Positions 10,011 to 22,019 of a DNA stretch of 64,000 nt are shown piece after piece. Source of the stretch: Sapria himalayana (lineage: Eukaryota > Streptophyta > Magnoliopsida > Malpighiales > Rafflesiaceae); contig JAREIK010002450.1 in assembly GCA_029783825.1 (NCBI GenBank), forward strand, positions 3,750,846-3,814,845, written 5' to 3'. A model generated the notes under the pieces. The model saw only the letters and a program-made list of their open reading frames with translations. It was not told where the DNA came from and searched no databases. A program made the translations under genes and the position numbers. Every line of letters starts with the position of its first letter. Positions within the stretch are counted from its first letter, which is position 1.

Positions 10011-12137
10011 ATGACAAATACACATGACACGTATTTAAATTTGGAAAATGAAAATGTTAGTGTTACATAGACGTCTGCGGCTGCTGAAACTTTGGTTTCT
10101 CCTGCCGTCTCAACCCAAAGTTCTAAAAAACAAAAAACTATGAGGACTTCTGTAGTTTGGACACATTTTAAAATCATAACACAAGTAAATGTTAGGGGTG
10201 AGGAACTTGAAATGACACAGTGCAAATATTGTATGAGACTTTTAACATGCAAGAGTACATGTGGGACTGGGCACCTTAAGAGGCATGCCGAAGTATGCAC
10301 CAAAAAATATGGACCCTTAGATCCTAGGCAAACCCAACTTGGCACTATATTTTTTGAGACTGGATCGAGTTCAGTCTCAAAGTTTACTCCCTTCGTATAC
10401 TCCAGCGAGTTGGGTAGGGACGGCATGGCCAGGCTCATTACATTGATGGGTCTTCCGATCAGATTTTCGGAAGATCCGAGGGTAGTGCGCATCATGCAGA
10501 CTTATTTTCAGCCATCATATCGTATTATTCCTAGGTCCACATCTAGGAGTGACATGCTAAAGATATATAAGTTAGAAAAACAAAAAATAATTAAGGAATT
10601 TTTGGCATATAGTGGAGTGGTGTCCGTGACGTCCGATATATGGACATGTCACGATGATTCTTCTTATGCATGTCTCACGAGTTATTATGTAGATTCTAAC
10701 TGGACAATCAATAAAAAAATATTAGGATTCACTGAGATTCTTCATCCTCATGATGACCCGGCCATTTTTTAGTGTATGATGAAAATATTTAGGGAATATA
10801 AAATTCAAAATAAAATTTTTAGTGTCACTTTCGATAATGCTGCGAATAATGGAGTAACGATCAATATGTTTGTTAGGAATATTAGAGACGCACCATTAGG
10901 AGAGATCTTTCATGTCAGATGCATGTGTCATGTGATTAACCTGATAGTTCAAGTGGGTATGAAGGTGTGTTCCCCCGCGTTGGAAAATATACGCATTGCA
11001 CTCAAGTATATTCGCACTCCTCGCAGACAACAAGAGTTTGTTACTCTTTGTTTGTCTGCGAATCTTAAGATGAAGAAATTCCAATCGGATGTGAGACATC
11101 GTTGGAATTACACGTACCTGATGTTGGAATCATGTGTTGGATACGAACACTTGATATCCGACTACGTCAATAGTAAGAGTGACGAACTTATTATTGATGA
11201 CACTGACTGGGCTTCAGGAATTTCATTTATGAAATTCCTGAAGATATTTTATGACACGACGAACATGTGTTTGTCGGTTTATATGCCCACCACTTGCATT
11301 GCACTCCGGTGCATATGCAACATTAATAACATGTTTAGGAAGTATCAAGCTGACCCGACGCTTAGCCATATGATTGCAGAGATGGAGACCAAGTACTTGA
11401 AGTACTAGTCAAGCGTTCCATCTTTTTATTGTCTCACTGCAAGCATCGACCCTAGGGCTAAGGTGGAAGGGGTAGAAAATACCCTGGCTTTCATTTCCTC
11501 ATGTATGAACCTGGAAGAGCCACCTGAAGGGTTCATTCACGAGAAATTGACTGACACATTCACATACTACGATACTAGGTATGGTGGTGGTGGTGGTGGT
11601 GAGATTGTGATTACGGACATTGATACCTTGTTCGGAGATGACGATTATTCCATTAACCTAGCGAGTGGGAAACGTAGGGGTGGACCATCACATAGGAGTG
11701 AGCTGTCTCGGTACTTAGATACCGATTACTGCTCAATCCTATCACATTCTGATAATAAAAATCTTGATTTATTACAGTGGTGGAAATCATATGAGTCCAC
11801 CTATCCCGTGTTATCTAGGATGGCACGGGATCTACTGACTCCTCCGGTGTCGAGCATAGCATCGGAGTCTGCTTTTTCTGTTGCAGTGAACGTGATTTCG
11901 GATAGGAGATCGAGATTATGTCCAGATATGTTTGAGGCCTTGGCATGTTTGAAGGATTGGGAGGAATCGAGGTTTAGCATTCATGATCGTACTGAAGCTG
12001 GGACTAGGATAGGCACTGCAGTCGCATCCACATCTACTACGATGGCGGAGGAGCTGATTGCCGATGATGATGATCCATATGATACTGATCTTGATGTTGC
12101 GGCTGATGATTCTCATGATATGCCGCTTGACGATTGA
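10011..12137 (+). pseudogene. hAT (BED zinc finger) transposase of element B, three in-frame TAG
   Basis: One frame of 708 codons from ATG at 10011 to TGA at 12135, interrupted only by TAG at 10068, 10770 and 11406. The product would be a nuclear cut-and-paste transposase. Visible domains by codon number: BED finger with CKYC (71-74) and HLKRH (88-92); first catalytic Asp in SDIWT (about 209); second in FDNAANN (275); CMCH (304-307); conserved Trp in VRHRWNY; a short Gly run (GGT repeat, 11583-11600); and the C-terminal hAT dimerisation domain (about 583-650: LDLLQWWKSYESTYPVLSR, IASESAFS with the catalytic Glu at 619). The tail is acidic. No frameshift is present, so inactivation is recent compared with A and C. 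The stop at 11406 replaces a Trp that copy C keeps. Readable RNA or mobilisation by a relative cannot be excluded. Confidence 0.93.
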
Positions 12138-12874
12138 TGCTGATCTGCTGTTTTTTTTTGATGTTTTTTTATTCATTGTATTTATACGCTTTGTTTGTAC
12201 GTTGTGTTGAAACTTATACTTGTTATGTTCGGACAATCGGTTTCAAATGCATTATTAGTAATTTTTCATTTTTGTAGTTTAGTTTTTTTTTTAATTTTAA
12301 TTTTTACTAACATAATGTATTGATTTATTTTTTTTACGATTTAAATTTTATTTTAAAAATTAATAACTTTAATTTATAATTAATAAATTATAAATATAAA
12401 TAAAGTTATACTAAGTTGAATTTGATAAAAAAAATAATTTTCTAAAATTTGTTTTTTTTTAATTTTAATTTTTAACATTTTTAAAAAAAATTATATTTAA
12501 TAATTAATACTCTACACAGTGTAGACTACACTTAACCTTAAGAAATAAAATTTACAATATATAAATTAAAAAAAAAACAATATTCTGATTTTAGATTTCT
12601 GCCTGTCCGTGCGGCTGCCGGCCTCCCGTCCCGTCCCGGTCCCGCCTGCCTGGCCCTGCCTCTCTCTCACTCTCAGCCTATGCCGGTATGCCCTGGCCCC
12701 TGGCCTGTATGGCCAGGCCGTGCCCGAGCGGGCCTGGCACGGCACGGCCCGCCGTGCCTATGGGCCGTGCCGGGCCCACCTTTATTTAAACCGTGCCATG
12801 CCGGGCATGGTAGCACGATCTTGCTGGTTAAAAACAGGCCGGACCGTGCTGGGCCGGCCCGTTTGACACCTCTA

Positions 12875-13700
12875 ATTGGACTACATGAATTTTATCTATG
12901 AAATTCTATGAAGTTTTTATATTTACGACAAATACGTGTTTGTCAGTTTATACTTACACTATTTGCATTGCACATAGGTGTATATATAATATTAATAGTA
13001 TGTTTATGTAGTTTAGAAATTACACAATATTTAGCGATATAGTTGTAGAGATGAAAATCAAATATTTAAAGTATTAGTTCACCATTTTATTTATTTATTA
13101 TCTAGCTGCCTGCATGGATCATAGGATTAAGTTGAAAGGGATAAAGAATATTTTAACATACATATCCTCATGCATTAATTAGGAAGATCAACCTAAAGAG
13201 TTTTTACACGGAAAATTTACTGAGCTATTGGTATACTATGATTCTAGGAATTGTAGTAGTAATAGTAAGGCTTTGAGTACGGACATGAATATTATATTCG
13301 GTGATGATTTTTTGATTCTCTTAGCGAAAAAAAATAAAGTGGTGGACCATATAATATGAGTAAATTATCTCAGTTTTTAGATACTGATTACTGTTCAATT
13401 CTATCACATATCAATAATAAAAATCTTAATATTTTACAGTGATTGAAATCATAAGTTTACTTATCTTATACTGTCTAAGATGACACATGATCTTCTAACT
13501 CTTACGGTGTTGAGCATATTATTGGATTCTATATTTTCGGTTGTAGTTAATGTGATTTTAAATTGGAGATTCAGATTATAATTAAATATTTTCGAGATAT
13601 TAGCTTGTATAAAGGATGTGGAGGATTCAAACTTGGACATTTAGGATTGTGCTGCAAGAGCAAAGGAGTTAGTTACTGATTATGATTCGTGAGATATTGA
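12875..13700 (+). pseudogene. hAT A transposase, 3' part (dead)
   Basis: Resumes exactly where the upstream part stops: ATGAATTTTATCTATGAAAT at about 12887 matches 11216 in B. It continues through the counterparts of CLSVYM, EMETKYLKY, the Gly run (GTAGTAGTAATAGTAAG at 13251), LDTDYCSIL and the hAT dimerisation region (VLSILLDSIFSVVVNVI at about 13509). The TAG after KYLKY occurs here too (13075). Many further stops are present. Confidence 0.85.
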
Positions 13701-14171
13701 TTATAATTGATAACATAGATTGAGCCTATCGTACTACATACGGTCTACTGCTAGTGGTAATGATACTATAATATGCTGACTGCTGATGAGATTTATTTTT
13801 TTTAGATTTTTTTAAATTTTTTTATCATTTGTGATTTGACTTTGAGGTTGAGCTTGCTCTTTTTTTATTATTATGTTATTTTTTTTTCAGATAGTTACAC
13901 GAATTATTTTTAATTTTAATATTTATAAGTTTTTGTTTACCTTTAAATTGATGTATTGATTTTTATCTTATAAAAATTTAATTTTGCTTTGTTATTTTAT
14001 AATTTGTATATCTTTTTAGTTGTTAGTTGTTAGTTATGCCTTTCGATGTATTAATGTAAATTTTGTTTTTTATTTTATTAATTTAATTATATATATAATA
14101 TTTAATTAATTATTTAATTTTATATTAAAATTTATAAATTTTCTTATTTTAGAATTTTGTGATGATATAAT
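13701..14171. other. AT-rich 3' region of hAT A, no gene seen
   Basis: AT-rich sequence between the end of the decayed transposase and the GC-rich right subterminal region. It corresponds in position to 12140-12600 of element B. No coding content seen. Confidence 0.5.
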
Positions 14172-14408
14172 TTATAACTGGCCGAAACCGCCCGAACCAG
14201 GTCCATCCCGGCCCAAATTAAGCATGGTCCAAGCTGAACCAGGCCTGAACCAACATGTGCATGCACAACCTGGCCCAAACCTGGTACTAGTTGTGCCAAT
14301 GGGCCGTGCCTGGTTGAGACTTCATAAAGTCAATCTGTACCATGCATTGGCACATTCACTATATCGAGTCGTGCCAAGCATAACCTGGTTGACACTTATA
14401 GCAGAAAT
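14172..14408 (+). repeat. hAT A right subterminal region, inverted repeat and target duplication
   Basis: Decayed GGCCCAAA, GCCTGG and CGTGCC words, then TTGACACTTATA at 14389-14400 (right terminal repeat) and GCAGAAAT at 14401-14408 (target duplication). The 66-residue open frame inside is a chance frame in GC-richer DNA. Confidence 0.8.
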
Positions 14409-15840
14409 CCTAGTTGGATTTTGACAAAATTTAAAAAAATATCATAAAATCCTAATTTGGTTTTACATAAATTAAGTTTTGATCATTTATTTTTGGAGGA
14501 ATAAATATGAATTATTATAGTTGAGGTAGATGTTGGAGACTATCAACTTGGGTACATATTGTAAAAAGATAGATCATACCAAAGATAATTATTGGATATT
14601 ATTTTTGGAAAAGAGACTAATAGATTTTCATAGTAGTGAGAAAGATATGCTAATTATCGATGCTATTAAGCAATCCTCATAGAGTTTATTTATCATTATA
14701 ATTATTAGTGGATAGTTTATAAATTTCTTTCTCTAAGGTAATAATATATCATTTTCTTCTTTCAAATATTGTCATTACTAGTAATCATCATATTCGACTT
14801 ATTTTTTTTTTATTCTCAAAATATTATCGTAGCCAATAATAAATATTTTAAAGTTATTAGATAAAATATTATTTCCTTTTGATATTTATTACTTTTTCAT
14901 GTAATATTTATATGTGGTTGTTTTGTTAGTTTATTATTCGTGAGTTATATTTTCAGACAACTTAATTCTAATTATATCTTTATTTTTACTGATATTTATT
15001 TTTTGAGTTTAGAGGTTAAGCACATCTTCGTTTGGATTGAGTATGGTGGATTATTTTTTCTTCAATAATAAGATTTATTTCTAGATGCTTGAGTGTTTTA
15101 GGCTAGCTACTTGTGTATTCTAAGCTTGATCACTTATTATTGGTTAAGATCAAGTTGAGAATATTTTATTTTAGTCTTTAGTCTATTTTTATCCTAGAGT
15201 TAGAGATATGTTAGTTTGAAAAGCTTACCAAAACTTATTATATTACATGCTAGTTTGATTCGAGTAGTAAAATTTGGTCATTTGTTAGTTTTTTTTTTTG
15301 AATGTATTTCATTAGGTATCATGATTTTATTAAATGTTGCAACATCATTGGTTGAGATTTTTTTTAGTTTCATGATTTTGAAATTTATTATGACATCTTC
15401 ATCGAATATCATGATTTTAGAAAATATCATAATATCATCTATTTTTCTTTATAGTAAAACGAGGTCACCAATGTCGTGACATCTCTTTCTATAACCATTT
15501 CTTTCTTAGTGATTCATTCATTGCGATTGTAATTTTTTCTAATTTCGTGATTTCAAATAGCATGTCAACCTCATTATCTCTTTCAGATCTTTATTAATAC
15601 TGTCACAACTTTGTCTTTTTTATTAAATACATCTTTGATCAGTAGTGAGATTTCTTTCAATTATATTTTTTCTATCATTTCAAGAGTCCTTGCATTGGTT
15701 TCTATGTGATCATCACATGGAAATCTAAGTCCATCAAGATTATTTATCGCAAATTTATAACAAATTGTCTTTTTTTTTTCTGTTACGATTTTGAGAAATT
15801 TCATGATATTATAACATGTCTTCTTCAAGGTATATTATTA
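14409..15840. mobile_element. Decayed LTR-element sequence related to 29.0-29.9 kb
   Basis: AT-rich, no intact frame. Parts resemble 29000-29880: for example the block near 14690-14860 (stretch around TCTCTAAGGTAATAATATATCA, and the TATTATCGTAGCCAATAA run) matches 29290-29470, and AAGTTGAGAATATTTTAT occurs at about 15151 and 29775. The two are copies of one dispersed element, probably Copia given the gag and reverse transcriptase relics next to them. From 15300 the text TGTTGCAAC, TCATGATTTT and similar words recur without clear order. Confidence 0.5.
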
Positions 15841-16260
15841 TTTTTTCTTTTTCTAGTGTTAGGTGTTGTGACTTGAATGGAGTTGCTACATATTTTTTAT
15901 GGTTGTGATTGAGAGATTGTGCATTTGGTGTTGCAACTGTAAATTATGAATTTGCAACCTGAATGAAATTGCTACCTAGTATTTTGGTGTTATGCATTGA
16001 ATGAAGTCAATATTATGTATTCGATATTGCAACATGAATTTTTATGTTGCAACTCAAATGAAGATGAAATAATATACTTTAATGTTATGATTTAAATGAA
16101 GTTAAAATTATTTGTTCAGTGTTATGATCTGAAGTGTAAAATTGTGATGTTCTTTGTTGTTTTGACTTGAATGAAATTAAGAGTTGAATTGAGTTACAAC
16201 ATTTTTTGTGTTATTAAGAAGGGATAATTTAAAAATTTAAGTTGTGACAATGTCTTTAGT
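15840..16260. repeat. Degenerate minisatellite with TTGCAACTTGAATGAA words
   Basis: A run of loosely repeated units of roughly 40-50 bp, each containing a form of TGTTGCAACTTGAATGAAGTT (for example near 15868, 15940, 16020, 16050 and 16165). It resembles other arrays at 19.6, 21.4, 48.9-49.5 and 50.6-50.9 kb in using GTTGCAAC, GTCACGAC or GTCATGAC cores. Not coding. Confidence 0.5.
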
Positions 16261-16559
16261 TTTGTAACATGGAAATTGGATATTATGACTTATATCTTAA
16301 GTTTAGAGAGATTTTTTGTTTTTATTTAAGTAATTTATAAATTTAATAGATCCTAAGGAAATAGAAAAAGAATAACATTGTGATATACTGTAAGAATCTT
16401 GGAGTATAGTGAAAATTTTTCTTATAATTATGTTTTCTCACTTCACTCCTCCCAATAGTTTCTCTTGGGCATGAAAATTTGTTTCTTTTCTTTTTTTGAG
16501 AGCCTAAATTATATCTCTTAGATACGTGTGAATCTTTGTAATTGATATTGAGGTATATT

Positions 16560-17620
16560 CAATATCATTCATGACCTATAATCTGGTATTGAAGTATGTC
16601 TGTGAACTAGATTTGCTATCATAACCATATTGGTAAAGTGTCTGGATATGATCCTCTTCTGGATATTTTATATCAAAACTTAGTTGAGACTTATCTTTCA
16701 GTATCAAAGTGTCGTACGATTGTTGGCTAGGTTAAGAATTCTAAGATTTAATATTAGAACTCAAGGTTACATAGTCTAATTTTAAGTATGAATTGAGAAT
16801 AACAAATGCAACGACGTCTAGGGTTGTGATCTATAAGTTTTTAGGGAAGAAGTTTGATTCCTAGAAATTAAAGATGGATGATCTATGGTTGACAAAGATT
16901 ACTGGGGTCTATCTTGATGACCTAAAATCAACTGTAAGTGATTAGACTCTAAAGATATAATTACTTGAGATTCTCAAATGAGATACGTTGGACTAGAGAG
17001 CATGAGACTTGATTTCATTGTGTTTGAAAAATGAGGTTTTATTGAATATTTCTAGTAAGAGAATGATAAAAGATTTAGAAAAAAAATATGAGATATTTTA
17101 TCAAAGCAAATTATTAGTCAACAAGTTTTTTTTTGAGGAATGATGCTATACAGATTACATAGAGATGGTCGGTTTGTTTTCTTTACACTTAAGTGAATTT
17201 CATATACTAACCAACTGATTTTTATATGTTTGTTGTGATATTAGTGATGATAACAAAGTTATTAGCATTTTGTTTCACTATTAGTTTTAAGAGATAATTT
17301 AATTATCATTATTGGTAGTGGTATAACAGAGTTATCGTATGAGGTATTTGTGTCAATCATATTGTTAGAGCATATAAGGAGGTAGAATATGAGAAAATAC
17401 TTGAAGATGATTTTATTTGTGAAGGAGAAGATCAAAAAGAAAAGTGAATAGTGATATAGAAATACTCATCTCCGTGCATTGATAACAAACTATTAGCATT
17501 TTATTCTTAAGATTTGGTATTGGAGATTGGTTGAGACTAGTCATTTAGTATCAGAGCTTGTTTGGTTGTTGTCTAGGTTCGAAATTCCAACATATGTTTT
17601 CTCTTTGTGCGTAAGATCTT
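16560..17620 (+). pseudogene. Decayed Copia gag with primer-binding-site-like sites
   Basis: From 16845 the + strand reads the plant Copia gag (UBN2/Retrotran_gag) pattern: KFDS, a KLKMDDLW counterpart of KMEDLL, SLCLKNEVLLNIS, then YEIFYQSKLLVNKFF, the counterpart of LYQSKSLVNKLFLRKKLY. A final block near 17380 reads EYEKILEDDFICEGEDQKEK, like the YEDVVASLLSEE region. A degenerate primer-binding site (AGTATCAAAG) lies at about 16700, and another (TAGTATCAGAGCTTG) at 17546 after the gag, so two LTR ends may be present. Stops and frameshifts rule out function. Confidence 0.75.
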
Positions 17621-19587
17621 CTTAACATTGTGCTGTGTTAGACTTTATTGGTGCATTTTCAACTTGGTTGCCTATTATTTTCTAAGTTGAGAATTTTTTG
17701 CCCTAAAATTAAGAATATTTTGATCCTATAATAAAATATGAGTTAATTAAGAAAATTTAGTAGAGCTTTATATCCTATAGAATAGTTTAGTGAGAAAATT
17801 ATATTCGATTCAATATATTTTGATGAATGAAGAATTAGTAGTGATACAATTAGAGAGAATTTTATATATTTTAATATTTTTTGTTGATGAATTTTCGAGA
17901 TAACATGAATATATTTAATTTGTGATGAATAAAATAAATAAATTTTTTTTATTTTCTGATATTTTTTTAGAGTTGACATATTCTTGGTCTTGAAATATGA
18001 ATTACCAGCTAACTTATTTGAAATTCTATAAGTCTCACTTTTATATTATTGGGGTTCATTCGAATTGTTTTGTAGATCTTTAAGTTGAGAGTCGTGCCTT
18101 TAGACTAATGTTGTGATATTGGGTGCTCTTTGAATTTTTTATAAAGCACAAAGTCACGATGATAAAGGATGCTGCAGCCAAGGTAATTCCTCTCTAAAAC
18201 TTATAGTCACAACAACAAGAATTCATTCATCGAAAGAATCTCTCTAGAACAAATAGTCATGGCTGCAAGAAGTGCACTACTAAAGGATTTCCTCTCTAGA
18301 GTACTTGGTTGTGGTGATGGGAATTTTTGTTTAGGACAAATAGATTTCCATTCAATTGAATTTTTTTTTGTTAGTTTTCAACTTTTTATTCTTTAGCAGG
18401 GTGAAGTTTTATTCTCATTAAATTATTAAAAACTCAAATTTGAGCAATTATTTTTTTTTTTAAATTTTATCAAAACTTTTCTATTTCATCTACTTATGTT
18501 TTGAGAAAGGCTAACACTTTTTATTTCACATTGGTTGATTATTTCCTTTCAAGAAATTAATTTTTTTCTTATTTCATTCGAGTCTTCTTTTCACACCCAC
18601 CAATACCATAGGGGATTTTATGGATATAATTTATATGTATCTTCAAAAGTCTAGTTTTTTTTGGGACGACATAATATAATAATCAAGGAAATGTGGATTA
18701 TATCAACTTAAAATTATCCTACTTAGAAGTCAAGAATTAACTTTTTCAAACTCTTGCTAACAAGGAGGTTGAGAGATGGATAGTTGACTGCAAAACAAAA
18801 CACAAAAAACATAATCAAACTTTGTTTTTTTTCATTAACTCTCCTCTCACTAGGTGTCAAAAGGGACTTGTTGATAATTCTCTCGAATTTTTTTTATTAT
18901 CTATAGATTTTTTGAATATCACTTTGTAATTTGGTTTTGTATTTAGGTTTTTGAAGGTTATATCATCCATAATCCCATGCAATCAAAATATTTTATTTAT
19001 AAATATCTTATCAAAATTTAATTAAATTTCTTCTATGTACTATCTCTTATCTCATATGACTTCAAGGTTGGAGTAAAATTCTCTCATGAATATCATATTA
19101 CTCATTTTGATGTGAGTGTAAAATTTATCTCAATTCCACTTCTTAATTGGTGGAAGAAAGTATGGTATTAACTCTTCAAATTCTCGCTCATTCACAAAAT
19201 TTTTCTTTATTAGGGTAGATATCATTCATTTCTTTTATCTATTTGTCAAAAACATAGGTTAAAGTGTAGAAATTTGGGAGAGAGTTTTGGTGATTGTTGG
19301 ATTTTGTTGTTCCTTTTAGTCTTGTGACTCAATTTAGTTTTAGCTTTTTTTGTCCTAAGCTTAGAAATTATAATTTTTTTCATTTATTTTTGCTTTGAAT
19401 CACAAAAATAGCCATCGTGATAGTTTTTAGTTGGTAGTGGATGAAGAAGGTTTTTTTTGGTAAAAATTATAGTTTGTGGTATTTTATAAAATTATGATTT
19501 TAATCATGACCGATAAAAAAATAGTCATGACTTTTGTAGTATTGTAAAATTTTTTAAAAAGTATAGTTACAATAGGGTTTGAGTGTC
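17621..19587. other. AT-rich retroelement debris, no gene seen
   Basis: No recognisable domain. Words CTCTCTAGAAC and AATAGTCATGGC repeat at about 18200-18300 in a short degenerate series. The minus-strand 78-residue frame near 17743 is a low-complexity Ile/Lys frame without family resemblance. Confidence 0.45.
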
Positions 19588-19740
19588 ACGACTCAATTTG
19601 TCATGAAAAGAAGCCGTGGCTGAATTTGAGTATTGCAACTCAATTTGTCATAAAAGAAGTTGTGATTGAATTTGAATATTGCAACTCAATTTGTCATAAA
19701 AGAAAATGATGATTGGGTTTGTATGTCATCACTTCTTTCG
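19588..19740. repeat. 46-47 bp tandem repeat, about three units
   Basis: ACTCAATTTGTCAT occurs at 19591, 19638 and 19684, each followed by AAAAGAAG-like and TGATTGAATTTG-like blocks. Two further decayed repeats may precede it. Units contain GTCACGAC or ATTGCAACTC at their starts, linking this array to the other GTTGCAAC/GTCATGAC arrays in the window. Confidence 0.75.
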
Positions 19741-21338
19741 CTGAATGTGTAAGTGTTTGAGTGGAATGTATACATAACAAAATAAAAGAAATGATCAGTA
19801 CACCAGCATAAGAATAAATCTTGAGTTATCTTTTAAGCAATACTACTTTTTACATTTTTAGGTAAACTAATTTTTTGATCCCAATTCTCAATCAATAACT
19901 TAAGTAATCTATATTATTTTCTTAGTATAATTTTTCTATTTTGCATATCTTCTGAATTTTTTTTTCTATATTAGTTCATCTATCAAGTTCTTTTCTTTAG
20001 GATATTCTTTGATGGATATTGTGTCTTTATTAATTGTCAAAGTGTTGTTGAATGTAGCCTTTTACTAAAGTCGTAATTTTTTTAAAGCCATGATATTAAC
20101 TTTTATTCTCTAAAGTAATTGTGCCTTGATTATGGAATTTGTCATAGCATTCACTTGTATATTCTCCATTTTATCAAAAGAGATGATTTTCTTCTGTACA
20201 ATAATCTTGGTTTTTTTTTCCTTCTATCATTCATGTTGATTTATGCTTCATATTTCTCTTCTAGTATATCATCAATTAGTAGTGGACTTCCCTTCTCTTA
20301 TGATTTGTTTAGAGTCTCTAGGGTCCCCTCAATATTTTTTCCATGGTATGCACTTTGGGAATTTGATAGTATTCCCCATTTCATTTGTAACTTCTAAGTA
20401 GCTTGTTTTGGTCATTCTTCTATCATGACTTTGAGAATTTTCATAATTTCAAAATAATTTTTTTTTCTAATTTTTTTTAATTCAACTTCTATCTTTTTTG
20501 GGCAAAATAATGCTCTAAGAAATCTTTTTATCTAAAATTTATATCTTATCATATGATTGTGTATGAGATTATCTATTAACTAATAGTTTTATTTATACTC
20601 ATATAGAATTTTTAGGCTATCTATTTTTTATCTTCATATAAATCAATATATGTTTAGTTGTAAAGAATTCTCATCTTAAGATCAATGAGGTATATGAGTT
20701 TTTTTTCATATCAAACAACACGAAATTACCAGGTAAGCTAAACATTTTAATTTTTAAATAACACATCTTTGATAATCTTACTCAAAAACTTGATTAATCT
20801 GGCTATCATCTGTAGTGAGAAAAAAGTTAAAATTATCTCACTAAGATTTAACCTTCAGACTATAGATGATAAATTGAGTTGATATTTGTTCCTAAGTTGT
20901 ATAATGTCTTTTAAAAGATGTACTCCCCAATATCATATGGAATTATAAGATTTTCTAGATATTTGAGCTTTCTTGGGAGTTTATGTTGAATGATCACACT
21001 GTATTTGATGATCATGCACATTATTCTATAATCTCTAATTTCTTCTTGATATTCATAATATCTTTTATAAATTTTATGTGATAAGATATTTCTGATAATA
21101 CTTCAGTGAAAGAAATATTGATTATCAACTTTCGAAGATATTAAGGAATTAATCAAATTCTCATCCAACTTCACATTTCTAAAATATTGTAAAAAAAGAA
21201 GATTAGACAATAGAGTTTGTTTATCATTTGCATAATCATTATTTGACATGTTTTTTTATTCGGTCCTTTGATTTATTTATATTTTCTTCTCTAATTTTAC
21301 TTTTTTACGTATAATAGCTAGTGATATAAGTTGGGCAA
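19741..21338. other. AT-rich region, no gene seen
   Basis: Stop-dense. The 92-residue frame at 20119 is hydrophobic and low in complexity and resembles no family I recognise. Probably the pol region of the minus-strand Gypsy element whose gag lies at 22.0-22.8 kb, but no motif could be placed. Confidence 0.4.
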
Positions 21339-21480
21339 TGAGATTTGTTCATGTCATGACTTTGGACAATGTTGCAACATTGGATGACATAGCATTGGAT
21401 GTTGTGACATTAGATGTCACGATGTTGGGTAGCATAACTTTGGATATCACAATTTTATCAGTCATAACTTTGTTTTTTGC
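21339..21480. repeat. Short TTGGATGTCACGATG repeat array
   Basis: A chain of about six units of 20-24 bp with the pattern TTGGATGT-(C/T)(A/G)-(C/T)GACAT, for example TGTTGCAACATTGGATGACA at 21370 and TGTTGTGACATTAGATGTCA at 21398. It is degenerate and short, and non-coding as far as can be seen. Confidence 0.6.
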
Positions 21481-22019
21481 TTTAGCCCTTTAAATTTTTA
21501 TTTTATTTTTTGTTCACCTAATTCTTTTTTACTTGTGAGTGTTATTAATATACATGTCTTGAATTCATCTACGTATTACTTGATAATTCATTGATGCTTT
21601 TATTCTCCATCATTTGTGCTAGTTACTCAATTTTATTGTCATTAGTCTTTATAATAATATTCATGTGATCTAGTATTATTTCTAACCATTTCATTTTGTT
21701 CTCTTGTATATTATTCATTCTCTTTCTTTGTAAGTAGCATAATAATGCTCTTTTCAAATGATGATTTTTTTTGCCCCATTTGAGTTATTGTAGTTGAAAC
21801 TTGAAGCTCATTTTATTTGGTATTCCAATGATTTATTTTTAAAATTCTTTTGATTTTGTCTTATGTTTTGTTGCATATTTTTATGACTTCTATATAATAA
21901 TTTTTTATGAATTATTATGTTTGGATGATAATCTATAGTGTAATTATTGTTGGGTTTGAACATCTATTATTTATTCTACAAAATGTTGATTTTCTCAACT
22001 TAATAAATTGAGTCAAAAT

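Larger units (their letters stand above)
9275..12874 (+). mobile_element. Younger hAT transposon B nested in A
   Basis: Its 3' end is clear: a GC-rich subterminal region (12600-12860) ending in TTTGACACCTCTA at 12862-12874, the inverted form of the family terminus TAGAGGTGTCAAA. On the 5' side the GC-rich region (9281-9560, rich in GTGCCCGGG and GGCACGG) starts abruptly, with no TAGAGGTGTCAA terminus and no target duplication. The reading of A jumps from the counterpart of B position 11192 to that of about 11206, so roughly ten bases of A are gone as well. A small deletion that removed the 5' terminus with adjoining A sequence explains this. B carries the best-preserved transposase in the window. 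Confidence 0.88.
6727..14400 (+). mobile_element. Old hAT transposon A, interrupted by element B
   Basis: A hAT-superfamily DNA transposon whose ends, target duplication and internal order can all be traced. Its GC-rich subterminal regions with repeated GGCACGG and GCCCGG words lie at 6740-7060 and 14172-14390. Between them is a badly decayed BED/hAT transposase on the + strand, split at about 9274/12875 by the younger element B. Without B the element would be about 4.1 kb, which includes a 428-bp internal duplication. Decay relative to B is mostly C-to-T and G-to-A, as expected of methylated cytosines. It lies in the giant pyridoxal kinase intron. Confidence 0.88.

Noticed and set aside
9980..10495. 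171-residue minus-strand open frame opposite the transposase
   Set aside because: It is the antisense shadow of the hAT B transposase, which has the recognisable domains on the plus strand.
10770..10772. Idea that all three TAG codons of the hAT B transposase arose by CHG deamination (CAG to TAG)
   Set aside because: Copy A has GAG and copy C has AAG at this codon, so the change in B was G to T. Only the stop at 11406 fits, as TGG to TAG.
15840..16260. CRISPR-like array
   Set aside because: Units are adjacent and degenerate without unique spacers, and the window is plant nuclear DNA.
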